Assembly (NCBI GenBank): GCA_020723365.1
Contig: DYJB01000009.1
Location: 1 to 36,024, forward strand
Direction of reading: 5' to 3'
Source of the DNA: Candidatus Aquidulcis sp.
Lineage (GTDB): Bacteria > Chloroflexota > Anaerolineae > Anaerolineales > E44-bin32
Length of the DNA: 36,024 nt
Within the stretch, counting starts at the first letter, position 1; each line of letters opens with the position of its first letter. Of the stretch, positions 15,964 to 25,115 are shown in pieces. The position numbers were made by a program, and so were the translations under genes. Under the pieces are notes generated by a model. That model saw nothing but the letters and a program-made list of their open reading frames with translations. It was not told where the DNA came from and did not search any database.

Positions 15964-17907
15964 ATGCGGCAGCGCATTCGCCCGGTTGGATTCATCCTCC
16001 TGCTCTCTGCCCTGGCGGCCGTGTCGTGCGGCATCCCCTCCGGGGCGGTGCCGCCGCTTACGCTGGCCCCCACGGGCGGCGCCGCAGCCACCGCGCCTCT
16101 GCCCACCCCTGTTCCGGAGCCGGAGACGCTGATCGTGTGCACCGCCGAGGAGCCGGCGTCCCTCTTCCTCTACTCGGCGCGCGGCGCCTCCACCGAGGCC
16201 GTGTTCGCCGCCCTGTACGACGGGCCGGTGGACGCTGCCTCGTTCTCGCTTCAGCCCGTCCTGCTCAGCAAGCTCCCCAGCCAGGCCGACGGCGATATCG
16301 TTCTCGAGCCGGTCGCCGTGCGGACGGGCGAGGTGTTCTTCGACCCGTTGACGCTGGCGCCGCGCAATCTGACCTACAACGACTCCTACCTGCCCTCCGG
16401 GTGCACCAGCCGCGACTGCCTGCGCGTCTTCCAGGGCGGCGAGGTGACGATGGATCGCATGCGGGTGGAGTTCAAGCTCCAGCCGGCGCGCTTCTGGTCC
16501 GACGGACAGCCGCTCACGGCCGGTGACTCGGTCTTTGCCTACGAGGTCGACAGCCGGCCGGAGACGCCTTCGTCGAAGTTCCTCGTCGATCGCACGGCGG
16601 CCTATGAAGCGCTCGATGACCTGACGCTGCGATGGACGGGCATCCCGGGCTACCTGGACGGCGGCGCACCGGGGAACGTGTGGACGCCCCTGCCACGGCA
16701 CCTGCTGGACGGTGTCCCGGCAGCCGAACTGCCGACGACCGACCTGGCCGCCCGCACGCCTTTAGGGTGGGGCGCCTACGCCATTGAGAAGTGGACGCCG
16801 GGGCGGGAGCTTGTGTTGGAGCGCAATGCGTACTTCGTCTCCGCCGAGGGTGCGGCGCCCGCCTTCGATCGCCTCGTCTATCGCTTCCTTCAGCCGGGAC
16901 TGCGCCAGGGAATGCAGCAGCTGCTCACCGGAGAATGCGATGTGCTCGACGAGTCGCTGGCGCTGAGCACCGGCTCCGGTGAAGACTACAACGAGTCGCT
17001 CCTGGCGATGCTCGATCTGCAGGAGCAGGGCCTGCTGCAGGTCGTGTCGACGCCCGGGGTGCTGGTCGAGCAGCTGACCTTCAACGTGCGCGCCGGCCAG
17101 CGCGACAACCCGCTGGCGCAGCCGGGCGTGCGCATGGCCGTGGCGATGTGCCTCGACCGGGGGGCGCTGGCCCAGGCCACCTGGCGCGGGCTGGCGGGCG
17201 TGGCGACGACCTACCTTCCTCCCGCGCATCCGCTGGCGGACCCCGATGGCGCCACGCCGGTGACGGATCGCGAGGCGGCCCGCCAGCTGCTGCAGCAGGC
17301 CGGGTGGGTGACCGACAGCGAGTCCCCGTCTGCTCCGCGGATCGCCGCAGGTGCCGCCGGCGCCCTGGCCGGCGCCCCGCTCGAATTCACACTGAGCGTT
17401 GCCTCGGGTGGTCTTGATGAACTGGCAGCAAGTGAGATCCAGCGCCAGCTCTCCGAGTGCGGCATTCGAGTCGTCCTGGATACCGTGCCGGTGGAATCGC
17501 TGGGCGCGCCTTTCCCGGAGGGTCCGGTCTTTGGCGCCGGCTTCGAGTCGGTGCTGTGGGCATGGCCGACGTGGTCGCTACCGCCCTGTGAGCTCTTCCT
17601 CACCTCCGAGATCCCCTCGCAGGCGTCCCCCAACGGCGTGAATGCCTCCGGCTTCAGCTCGGCCGCCTATGACCGTGCCTGCTCGACGCTGCTCTTCTCG
17701 GGAGGGTGGGGGACGGCAGCGAGTCAGGCTGCCGCCGACACGCAGGCGCTGTTGGCCGAAGGCCTTCCGGCGCTGCCGCTCTTTGCCCGGCCGCGCCTGC
17801 TGCTGGCCGCGCCGGAGGTGTGCGGGCTCACGCCGGACCCAGCCATCCCAAGCCTGCTGTGGGCCATCGAGAAGGTGACCCGTGAGGAAGGCTGCTCCGG
17901 AGGATGA
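15964..17907 (+). CDS. Peptide/solute-binding lipoprotein, SBP family 5 (first copy)
   Basis: Predicted 647-residue exported lipoprotein with lipobox AVSC (Cys22) and a Pro/Ala/Thr-rich linker. The mature part has the layout of DppA/OppA-type proteins: domain I opening with ETLIVCTAEEPASLF, the WSDGQPLTAGDSVFAYEV motif (about 179-196), LERNAYF, and the C-terminal lobe with VRMAVAMCLDRGALAQATW. It should deliver peptides or other hydrophilic solutes to an ABC permease. ATG 15964 is chosen because TAGGAG (15951-15956) lies 7 bases before it and gives a proper lipoprotein signal; ATG 15940 is too long. It follows trmD by 10 bases. It has no permease of its own here, so it may share DppBC at 22163-24283. 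It is longer than many family members. Confidence 0.88.
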   Translation: MRQRIRPVGFILLLSALAAVSCGIPSGAVPPLTLAPTGGAAATAPLPTPVPEPETLIVCTAEEPASLFLYSARGASTEAVFAALYDGPVDAASFSLQPVLLSKLPSQADGDIVLEPVAVRTGEVFFDPLTLAPRNLTYNDSYLPSGCTSRDCLRVFQGGEVTMDRMRVEFKLQPARFWSDGQPLTAGDSVFAYEVDSRPETPSSKFLVDRTAAYEALDDLTLRWTGIPGYLDGGAPGNVWTPLPRHLLDGVPAAELPTTDLAARTPLGWGAYAIEKWTPGRELVLERNAYFVSAEGAAPAFDRLVYRFLQPGLRQGMQQLLTGECDVLDESLALSTGSGEDYNESLLAMLDLQEQGLLQVVSTPGVLVEQLTFNVRAGQRDNPLAQPGVRMAVAMCLDRGALAQATWRGLAGVATTYLPPAHPLADPDGATPVTDREAARQLLQQAGWVTDSESPSAPRIAAGAAGALAGAPLEFTLSVASGGLDELAASEIQRQLSECGIRVVLDTVPVESLGAPFPEGPVFGAGFESVLWAWPTWSLPPCELFLTSEIPSQASPNGVNASGFSSAAYDRACSTLLFSGGWGTAASQAAADTQALLAEGLPALPLFARPRLLLAAPEVCGLTPDPAIPSLLWAIEKVTREEGCSGG

Positions 17908-17963
17908 GATAGCACAGTTGTTCCGGGGGCTGGCTGGCGTAGTCCACCCGGCCCGGGCGTTGT

Positions 17964-17991
17964 TTGACCCTGGAAGTGAATGGGGTATAAT
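17964..17991 (+). promoter_or_regulatory. Promoter of the first dppDF unit
   Basis: TTGACC (17964-17969), 16-base spacer, TATAAT (17986-17991). This is the best housekeeping-type promoter in the window. The predicted start near 17998 gives a leader of about 160 bases before the TTG start of the DppD gene, including a bulged 13-bp hairpin at 18025-18056. Confidence 0.7.
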
Positions 17992-18024
17992 CCCAAAGAA
18001 CGGGCCGGGTCGAAGGCTGGCTTG

Positions 18025-18056
18025 GGGGCGAGCCGTCGCAAATCGACGCTCGCCCC
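18025..18056 (+). other. Leader hairpin upstream of the first dppD
   Basis: GGGGCGAG-C-CGTCG style left arm (18025-18038) pairs with 18044-18056 over 13 bp with one bulged C, loop CAAAT. It lies about 25 bases after the predicted transcription start. There is no T-run, so a 5' stability element or protein-binding site is as likely as attenuation. Confidence 0.45.
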
Positions 18057-18161
18057 ATGTCGCCAGCGACCGGCAGGCAGTGGCGGCCAACCGTTCGGCT
18101 TTCCACTCCTCGACCGCCTGACGAAGCGACGTCCGCGACTACAGGTCTCAGGAGACTGGCA

Positions 18162-19150
18162 TTGGCGCCCAAAGTTCTCGAAGTCAAGGACCTGGCGACA
18201 CAATTCAAGACCCGCGATGGGATCGTGCATGCTGTCAACGGCGTCTCGTTCGAGCTGCAGGAGGGTGAGACGCTCGGGATCGTAGGCGAGAGCGCCTGCG
18301 GCAAGACCGTGACGGTCCTTTCGATTCTGGGGCTCATCCCCTCGCCTCCCGGCAAGGTTGTAAGCGGATCGGCGCACTACCTGGGCAAGGACCTGCTGAC
18401 CATGTCGGATGAGGAGATCCGCTTCATCCGCGGGGCGCAGATCAGCATGGTCTTTCAGGATCCGATGACGTCGTTCAATCCGGTGCTCACCATCGGGCGG
18501 CAGGTGGCGGAGCCGATCGAGATCCATCAAGGCGTGAGCCGCAAGGAAGCCCTCGAGCGTGCCGGCGAACTGCTGGCCCTGGTCGGCATCCCCAATGCCA
18601 AGGAACGCCTATCGGACTATCCGCATCAGTTCTCGGGCGGTATGCGCCAGCGGGCGATGATCGCCATGGCGCTGGCCTGCTCGCCGACGGTGCTGGTGGC
18701 GGATGAACCGACCACGGCTCTCGACGTCACCATCCAGGCCCAGATCCTCGACATCGTCAAGCGGCTGCGCGATCAGCTGGGCATGGCCATCATCTGGATC
18801 ACGCACGACCTGGGCATCATCGCCGGGCTGGCGCAGCGAGTGAACGTGATGTATGGCGGCTTCATCGTGGAGGAAGCGCCGGTCAAGGAGCTCTACGCCC
18901 ACCCGCAGCACCCGTACACCATCGGCCTGCTGGGCAGTCTGCCGAGGCTGGATGCTTCGACGCACACCCGCCTGGTGTCGATCGACGGCGTGCCGCCGGT
19001 CCTGATGAAGAAGCCAACCTCGTGTCCGTTCGCGCCGCGCTGCCCGTTCGTCATGGATCGTTGCCTGCAGGAGAACCCCCCGCTGCTCTCCTTCGACACC
19101 CACCATCGGGTCGCCTGCTGGGTGGATCCCAAGACGGGAGGGGCGCGCGC

Positions 19151-19154
<4 letters not shown>
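18162..19154 (+). CDS. Peptide ABC transporter ATPase, DppD/OppD type (first pair)
   Basis: Predicted 330-residue ATPase energising peptide import. Walker A GESACGKT (42-49), an unusual Ala in place of the common Gly; signature FSGGMRQR; Walker B VLVADEPTTALDVT; switch histidine in WITHDLG. The C-terminal oligopeptide domain carries a CPFAPRCPFVMDRC cluster and a final cysteine, the C-X5-C-X6-C-Xn-C pattern. TTG 18162 is chosen as the start because AGGAG sits 7 bases before it in the same AGGAGACTGGCA context that precedes the DppC gene at 23261; the open frame upstream to 18057 lies over the leader hairpin region. The stop overlaps the start of the DppF gene. Confidence 0.92.
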
Positions 19155-20134
<980 letters not shown>

Positions 20135-20232
20135 GTCCGCTGGACGAAGGGAGGTGATCGCCGGGCAGGTGCCTTAGGAAGCCGAACCGCATGCGTTGAC
20201 AAACTGCGCTCAATTCGTAAGGAGGAGGAACC

Positions 20233-22038
20233 ATGCGTTCCAAGGGATTGGCCGTTATCGGCCTTTTGGTGGCAGCCAGCATGATTCTGGCGGCCTGCGG
20301 CACGGCGACCCCCGAGACCGTCATCCAGACGGTGGTGGTCGAAGGGACGCCGATGGTGGTTGAGGTTACGGCGGCCGCACCCGCTGGCCCGAAGATGGTC
20401 ACGGGCAGCTTCGGCCCCGGCGACGTGCCGACGATCGACCCCGGCCTGTCGACGGATACCTCGTCGACCACAATCGTGAACGCCACGACGATCGGGCTGA
20501 GCTACCTGTACGAGTCGGACGCCACGCTGCACCCCGGCGCGGCCCAGTCGTGGGACATCTCCGAGGACGGCCTGGTCTACACCTTCAAGCTGTTCGACAA
20601 CATCCCGTGGGTCAAGTGGGATGGCTCGCAGGTGGTCAAGGTTCAGACCTGCCCGGACGAAGCCGGCGCCACCAAGGACCGGATGCTCACGGCCTACGAC
20701 TTCGAGTACGGCATCAAGCGCGCCCTGTCGCCTGAGCTGGCCTCGGACTACGCCTATGTGCTCGGCTTCGCCATCAAGGGAGCCAATGAGTACAACGCCG
20801 GCGAGGCCACCGCGGATGAGGTGGGCGTCAAGGCCATCGACGACACCACGCTCGAGGTGACCTTCCTCGAGGACGCCGCCTACAACATCAACATCATCGG
20901 CCTGTGGACGGCGCACGCCGTGCCCAAGTGGCTGATCGAGGGCGATGACTGCACCGAGGCCCGCGGCGACCGCTGGACCGAGCCCGGCTTCTTCCAGGGC
21001 TACGGACCGTTCACGCTCAAGGAATGGGTGCACGACTCGTACATCACCATCGTCAAGAACCCGTTCTGGCCGGGCACCCCGGACATCCCGATGCCCAAGC
21101 TGGACGAGGTCAAGCACCTGATGCTGGATGAGGTCGCCGAGTTCGCCGAGTACGAGGCGGGCAACGTCGACTTCTCGCACGTGCCGCTGGCGGACATCGA
21201 GCGCGTCAAGGCCGATCCGGTTCTCTCGGCCGAGTACCGCAGCGCGCCGAACCTGTGCACCTACTACTACGGCTTCAACACCAAGGCCCCGTTCGTCGAT
21301 GACGTGCGCGTGCGCAAGGCCCTCTCGATGGCGATCGACCGCCAGGGCCTGATCGACAACGTCCTCAAGGCGGGCCAGGAGCCGGCGCAGTGGTTCTCGC
21401 GCCCCGGCCTGGTGGCGGCCCCGACCATGGCCGACTACCCGGATCTGGGCATCAAGTACGATGCGGCGGGCGCCAAGGCCCTGATCGACGAGTACCTGGC
21501 GGAGAAGGGCATCACCGCCGCCGACGTGGACATCACCCTGATGTTCAACACCTCGTCCGGCCACCAGAAGATCGCCGAGGCCATCCAGCAGATGTGGAAG
21601 ACCAACCTGGGCCTCGACATCAAGGTGACCAACCAGGAGTGGAAGGTCTTCCTCGAGACCATCCGCGACCCGGTGGCGACGCCGCAGATCTACCGGCTCG
21701 GCTGGTGCGTCGACTACCCGGATGCGAACAACTTCATCCGGGAGGTCTTCATCGAGGGCGGCTCGGCCAACATCAAGGGCGGCGGCGGCATCTCCTGGGG
21801 TGCCGGCGATCCTGAGTACGACGCCTGGGCGCAGCTGCTTCTCGACGCGGCCAAGGAACGGGATCCTCAGAAGCGCACCGATATGTACGCGCAGGCTGAG
21901 GAAGTCCTGGTCGACACCTATGCCGCCATCGCGCCGATCTACTGGTACACGTCGTCCGGCGTGACCAAGCCGTACGTCACCCGCTCGTATGCCGTCACCG
22001 GGCACAATGAGTTCGTGACCTGGGACGTCAGCAAGTAA
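20233..22038 (+). CDS. Peptide-binding lipoprotein, SBP family 5 (second copy)
   Basis: Predicted 601-residue lipoprotein with lipobox LAAC (Cys22) and a Thr/Val-rich linker. The mature part is a clear DppA/OppA-type protein: GDVPTIDPGLSTDT at the start, HPGAAQSWDISEDGLVYTFKL (about 98-118), YDFEYGIKRALSP (about 156-168), VRKALSMAIDRQGLIDNVL (about 358-376) and a C-terminal lobe rich in aromatic residues. It should bind peptides outside the cell and hand them to DppBC. AAGGAGGAGG at 20219-20228 lies 4 bases before ATG 20233, the strongest ribosome binding site in the window, consistent with high expression. A GC-rich hairpin follows the gene. Confidence 0.93.
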   Translation: MRSKGLAVIGLLVAASMILAACGTATPETVIQTVVVEGTPMVVEVTAAAPAGPKMVTGSFGPGDVPTIDPGLSTDTSSTTIVNATTIGLSYLYESDATLHPGAAQSWDISEDGLVYTFKLFDNIPWVKWDGSQVVKVQTCPDEAGATKDRMLTAYDFEYGIKRALSPELASDYAYVLGFAIKGANEYNAGEATADEVGVKAIDDTTLEVTFLEDAAYNINIIGLWTAHAVPKWLIEGDDCTEARGDRWTEPGFFQGYGPFTLKEWVHDSYITIVKNPFWPGTPDIPMPKLDEVKHLMLDEVAEFAEYEAGNVDFSHVPLADIERVKADPVLSAEYRSAPNLCTYYYGFNTKAPFVDDVRVRKALSMAIDRQGLIDNVLKAGQEPAQWFSRPGLVAAPTMADYPDLGIKYDAAGAKALIDEYLAEKGITAADVDITLMFNTSSGHQKIAEAIQQMWKTNLGLDIKVTNQEWKVFLETIRDPVATPQIYRLGWCVDYPDANNFIREVFIEGGSANIKGGGGISWGAGDPEYDAWAQLLLDAAKERDPQKRTDMYAQAEEVLVDTYAAIAPIYWYTSSGVTKPYVTRSYAVTGHNEFVTWDVSK

Positions 22039-22052
22039 GTTCGTTCGACCGT

Positions 22053-22082
22053 CCTGGGGGAGGGCGCCCGCCCTCCCCCAGG
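22053..22082 (+). terminator. Hairpin between binding-protein and permease genes
   Basis: CCTGGGGGAGGGCG (22053-22066) with CGCCCTCCCCCAGG (22069-22082); the innermost pairs would open to make a realistic loop. No T-run follows. Such hairpins between a binding protein and its permeases usually raise the level of the upstream message relative to the downstream one; partial termination is also possible. Confidence 0.5.
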
Positions 22083-22162
22083 GCAGCCCGCCTGCGGAGC
22101 GGCGCCCCGTCGTGGACGCCGCTCCGGAGCCGGGCTGCACCTCAGGCTCGAGGAGCAAGGGT

Positions 22163-23245
22163 ATGGGGCGCTACTTCGTCCGCCGCCTGCTGTGGATGAT
22201 GCTGGTCCTGTTCGTCGTCTCGGCCATCACCTTCGGGCTGATGCACGCCGTTCCCGGCGGGCCGTTCTCCCGCGAGAAGGCGCTGCCCCAGGAAATCCTG
22301 GACAACCTCAACGCCCGCTACCATCTTGATGAGCCGCTGGTGGTGCAGTACGCCCGCTACCTGTACGACGTCATGATCCCGCGCTTCAGCCTGCTGGAAA
22401 AGGACCCCGACGGGGGCTACATCAAGCCGATACCGTCGCTGGTGGACGACTTCGTCATTCGTTTCAACATCGGCGCCGTCGAGTTCAAGTGGATGAACTT
22501 CGGCCCGTCGTATGCCTCGCGCAGCCGAACCGTGAACGATGTCTTCAAGCAGCAGCTGCCGGTTTCCTTCCAGCTGGGCATGATGTCGCTGGGCTTTGCC
22601 CTCTTGCTGGGCGTGCCCATGGGCATCCTGGCCGCCCTCAAGCAGAATACGATCTGGGACTACCTGGGCATGAGCGTGGCCATCTTTGGCGTCTCCGTGC
22701 CGGTCATCGTCCTGGGGCCCATCCTGGTGTGGATTTTCGGCGTGTCGCTCAAATGGCTCCCGCCCACGGGCTGGGGCTCCCAGCCGCCGTACGTCCTGGG
22801 GTTGTTCCCCTCCAACCTGGGGCCGGAGTTCTTCAAGTACGCCATCATGCCGTCGGTCGCTCTGGGCCTTGTGTCGTCGGCCTCCATTGCCCGGCTGACG
22901 CGCGCCAGCCTGCTGCAGGTCATCCGGGAGGACTACATCCGGACGGCCCGGGCCAAGGGATTGATGGAACGCCTGGTCATCACCCGCCATGCGCTCAAGA
23001 ATTCGCTCATCCCGGTGGTGACCATCCTGGGCCCGCTCTTCGCCGCCCTGGTGACCGGCACCTTCATCACCGAGCAGATCTTCGGCATCCCCGGCATGGG
23101 CAAGTACTTCGTCACCAGCATCACCAACCGCGACTACCCGGTCATCATGGGCACCATCCTGCTCTACGCCATCCTGCTCGTGGTCGCCAACGTCTTCGTC
23201 GACTTGATGTACGCCTACCTTGACCCTCGCATCCGCTACGACTAG
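22163..23245 (+). CDS. Peptide ABC transporter permease, DppB type
   Basis: Predicted 360-residue polytopic permease. An N-terminal helix (about 9-30) with the MHAVPGGPF motif is followed by a large extracytoplasmic loop (about 31-135), longer than in enteric DppB, and five further helices. The cytoplasmic EAA-like coupling segment is RTARAKGLMERLVITRHALKNS (about 262-283), and the IFGIPGMGKYFVTSI motif follows. It should form the translocation pore with DppC. ATG 22163 is preceded by AGGAG at 22151-22155 with 7-base spacing; the frame is open back to 22112 but that part overlaps the intergenic hairpin region. Confidence 0.93.
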   Translation: MGRYFVRRLLWMMLVLFVVSAITFGLMHAVPGGPFSREKALPQEILDNLNARYHLDEPLVVQYARYLYDVMIPRFSLLEKDPDGGYIKPIPSLVDDFVIRFNIGAVEFKWMNFGPSYASRSRTVNDVFKQQLPVSFQLGMMSLGFALLLGVPMGILAALKQNTIWDYLGMSVAIFGVSVPVIVLGPILVWIFGVSLKWLPPTGWGSQPPYVLGLFPSNLGPEFFKYAIMPSVALGLVSSASIARLTRASLLQVIREDYIRTARAKGLMERLVITRHALKNSLIPVVTILGPLFAALVTGTFITEQIFGIPGMGKYFVTSITNRDYPVIMGTILLYAILLVVANVFVDLMYAYLDPRIRYD

Positions 23246-23260
23246 CGGCAGGAGACTGGC

Positions 23261-24283
23261 ATGTCGGCACAAACGGGAGTTCTCAAGGCGGGCGCCGGCG
23301 GAATGCCGCTAACGATGAAGCGCGAAAGCCTGACGGCCGACGCCTTCCGCCGGCTGATCCGCAACCGGGCCGCGGTGGTGGGCGGGCTCATCGTCCTGCT
23401 CCTGGCCCTGATCGCCATTTTCGCCGGGCAGATCGCCCCCAAGTCGTATGAAGTCCAGGTCCTGATCGACAACAACAAGGTCCCGGCCTGGATGGTGTCC
23501 CTCTTCTCCAGCATGGCGCCGTACGCCAAGACGACGACGGACTACCTGCTGGGCGCCGACTACGTCGGAAGGGATCTGTTCAGCCGGCTGGTCTACGGCT
23601 CGCGCGTCTCGCTTTCGGTCGCCTTCATCGGCCCGATCATCAGCCTGCTGATCGGCGTCGTCTACGGCAGCATCTCGGGCTTCTTCGGCGGCCGGGCCGA
23701 CAACCTGATGATGCGCATCGTCGACGTGCTCTACGCCTTCCCGACTCTGCTGTTCGTCATTCTGCTGATGGCCTTCTTCCGTTCGACCTTCGCCAAGCCC
23801 GACCCCGGATCGTTCGCCTATGGCTTGAGCCAACTTGACGCCCGCATGGGCGGCATGCTCTTCATCTTCATGGGCATCGGCTTCACGGCCTGGGAGACGA
23901 TGGCGCGGTTGACGCGTGGGCAGGTGCTTTCGGTGCGGGAGAAGGAGTTCGTTGAGGCGGCGCGCACGGTGGGCGCCGGCAATGGGCGCATCATGTTCCG
24001 CCACATTCTGCCCAACATCGTCGGCCCGCTCGTGGTCTTCGAATCGCTGTCCATTCCCACCTACATCACCTTCGAGGCCTTCCTGTCGTACATCGGCCTG
24101 GGGGTGAACCCGCCCACGCCGTCGTGGGGTTCGATGATCGCCGAGGGCGGTTCGGTCATCCGCACCTACCCCAACCAGGCGGTCTTCCCGGCCCTGGCGT
24201 TGGCCATCACCATGTTCGCCTTCAACTTCCTGGGGGATGGCCTGCGCGACGCGCTCGACCCCCGCCTGCGAGGCACACAGTAG
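23261..24283 (+). CDS. Peptide ABC transporter permease, DppC type
   Basis: Predicted 340-residue permease partner of DppB. N-terminal OppC_N-like segment with helix 1 (about 40-60), a 60-residue extracytoplasmic loop ending in LLGADYVGRDLFSRLVYGSR (about 97-116), then helices in the binding-protein-dependent transport domain. The EAA motif is FVEAARTVGAGNGRIMFRH (about 230-248), and the C-terminus has GDGLRDALDPRLRG, which is typical of DppC. AGGAG precedes ATG 23261 with 7-base spacing. It starts 15 bases after dppB. The operon appears to end here at a GC-rich hairpin (24306-24334). Confidence 0.93.
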   Translation: MSAQTGVLKAGAGGMPLTMKRESLTADAFRRLIRNRAAVVGGLIVLLLALIAIFAGQIAPKSYEVQVLIDNNKVPAWMVSLFSSMAPYAKTTTDYLLGADYVGRDLFSRLVYGSRVSLSVAFIGPIISLLIGVVYGSISGFFGGRADNLMMRIVDVLYAFPTLLFVILLMAFFRSTFAKPDPGSFAYGLSQLDARMGGMLFIFMGIGFTAWETMARLTRGQVLSVREKEFVEAARTVGAGNGRIMFRHILPNIVGPLVVFESLSIPTYITFEAFLSYIGLGVNPPTPSWGSMIAEGGSVIRTYPNQAVFPALALAITMFAFNFLGDGLRDALDPRLRGTQ

Positions 24284-24305
24284 CCCGGCAGCTGGCGCTG
24301 ACCCG

Positions 24306-24334
24306 ACACACGCCCCCCGCCCGGGGGCGTGTGT
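24306..24334 (+). terminator. Terminator hairpin after dppC
   Basis: Perfect 12-bp stem (24306-24317 with 24323-24334), 5-base loop CGCCC, 22 bases after the dppC stop. The last base of the stem is the first T of the TATAAT that follows, so terminator and next promoter are fused. Beyond the stem there is only a short AT stretch. Confidence 0.6.
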
Positions 24335-24339
24335 ATAAT
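24334..24339 (+). promoter_or_regulatory. -10 box of the cytochrome c / second dppDF unit
   Basis: Perfect TATAAT, preceded by GTGTG. The region where a -35 box would lie is occupied by the left arm of the 24306-24334 hairpin and has no TTGACA-like sequence. The predicted start is near 24346, some 40 bases before ATG 24386. Confidence 0.5.
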
Positions 24340-24385
24340 GCCTGCAGCCCGTGCCGGAATGCGCGTGTGGGAGAGATGGACCACC

Positions 24386-25111
24386 ATGGCTGATCGACAT
24401 CGAACCCGAGCCCGTCTCTTCACCCTGGTCGGCGCGGCGCTGGTCTTGCTGGCCACGACGGCGGCCGCCTTCACGGGGTCGGTGAGCTCGCGCCGCTTGG
24501 CCCAGGGCGATCCCCGCCTCGAGCAGCTCCAGGCCGGCTGGGAGGTCTATCGCATCTGGTGCTCGGCCTGCCACGCCTACTCGGGTGAGGGCTTGACGCC
24601 CGCCTGGATCAGCACCTGGGCCCCCGATGATCAGAACTGCTGGCAGTCGAAGTGCCACTCTCTCAACCACCCGGACGACGGCTTCTTCCTGCCGCACTTC
24701 ATCCCGGCCGTAGTCGGGAAGGGCGTCCTGGATCACTTCGGCGACGGACCGACGCTATACGGCTACGTCTCGACACTGATGCCTTACCAGGAGCCCGGCG
24801 TGCTCTCCCAGGACCAGTACTACGCCGTCCTGGCGCAAGTGCTTAGCATGAACGGGATCGACTACGGCGTGGAGCCGTTGGGTCCGGAGACCATCGGCGC
24901 CGTTGCGTTGGGTGGTCCGCCGGCTTCCGTCCTCCCCGCCGCACCGACGGTCGAGGCGCCGGAGGGGCACTCCATGCCGCCCGCCGCCGCAGCAAACCCG
25001 CCCGCCGGGCCCCGGCCCGCGGCCTGGCTGGCCGGATTGCTGATCAGCCTGGGCCTGGCCTCCGTCGCCTCGGTGGCGGTCGCCGTCGAGAGCCGCTCGA
25101 GTCGAGAGTAA
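24386..25111 (+). CDS. Membrane-anchored cytochrome c with an additional CX4CH motif
   Basis: Predicted 241-residue protein with an N-terminal membrane helix or uncleaved signal (about 10-30), a c-type cytochrome domain (about 46-160), a Pro/Ala-rich linker and a C-terminal helix (about 211-233). The heme-binding motif is CSACH (Cys59, Cys62, His63), and a likely axial methionine is Met132 in TLMPYQEPG, as in class I cytochromes c. Between them lies a second pair, Cys85-WQSK-Cys90-His91, a CX4CH motif that could bind another heme in the manner of some multiheme cytochromes, or form a disulfide. ATG 24386 is chosen as the start just before the basic-hydrophobic signal; ATG 24359 and 24338 are alternatives. 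The gene lies between dppC and a second dppD, four bases before the latter, so it is probably co-transcribed with the ATPases. Confidence 0.82.
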   Translation: MADRHRTRARLFTLVGAALVLLATTAAAFTGSVSSRRLAQGDPRLEQLQAGWEVYRIWCSACHAYSGEGLTPAWISTWAPDDQNCWQSKCHSLNHPDDGFFLPHFIPAVVGKGVLDHFGDGPTLYGYVSTLMPYQEPGVLSQDQYYAVLAQVLSMNGIDYGVEPLGPETIGAVALGGPPASVLPAAPTVEAPEGHSMPPAAAANPPAGPRPAAWLAGLLISLGLASVASVAVAVESRSSRE

Positions 25112-25115
25112 TCCC

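Noticed and set aside
20196..20201. TTGACA as a -35 box for the second binding-protein gene
   Set aside because: The matching -10 position would fall on the AAGGAGGAGG ribosome binding site (TAAGGA is a poor -10), and the transcript would start almost at the ATG although a ribosome binding site is present. Probably chance.
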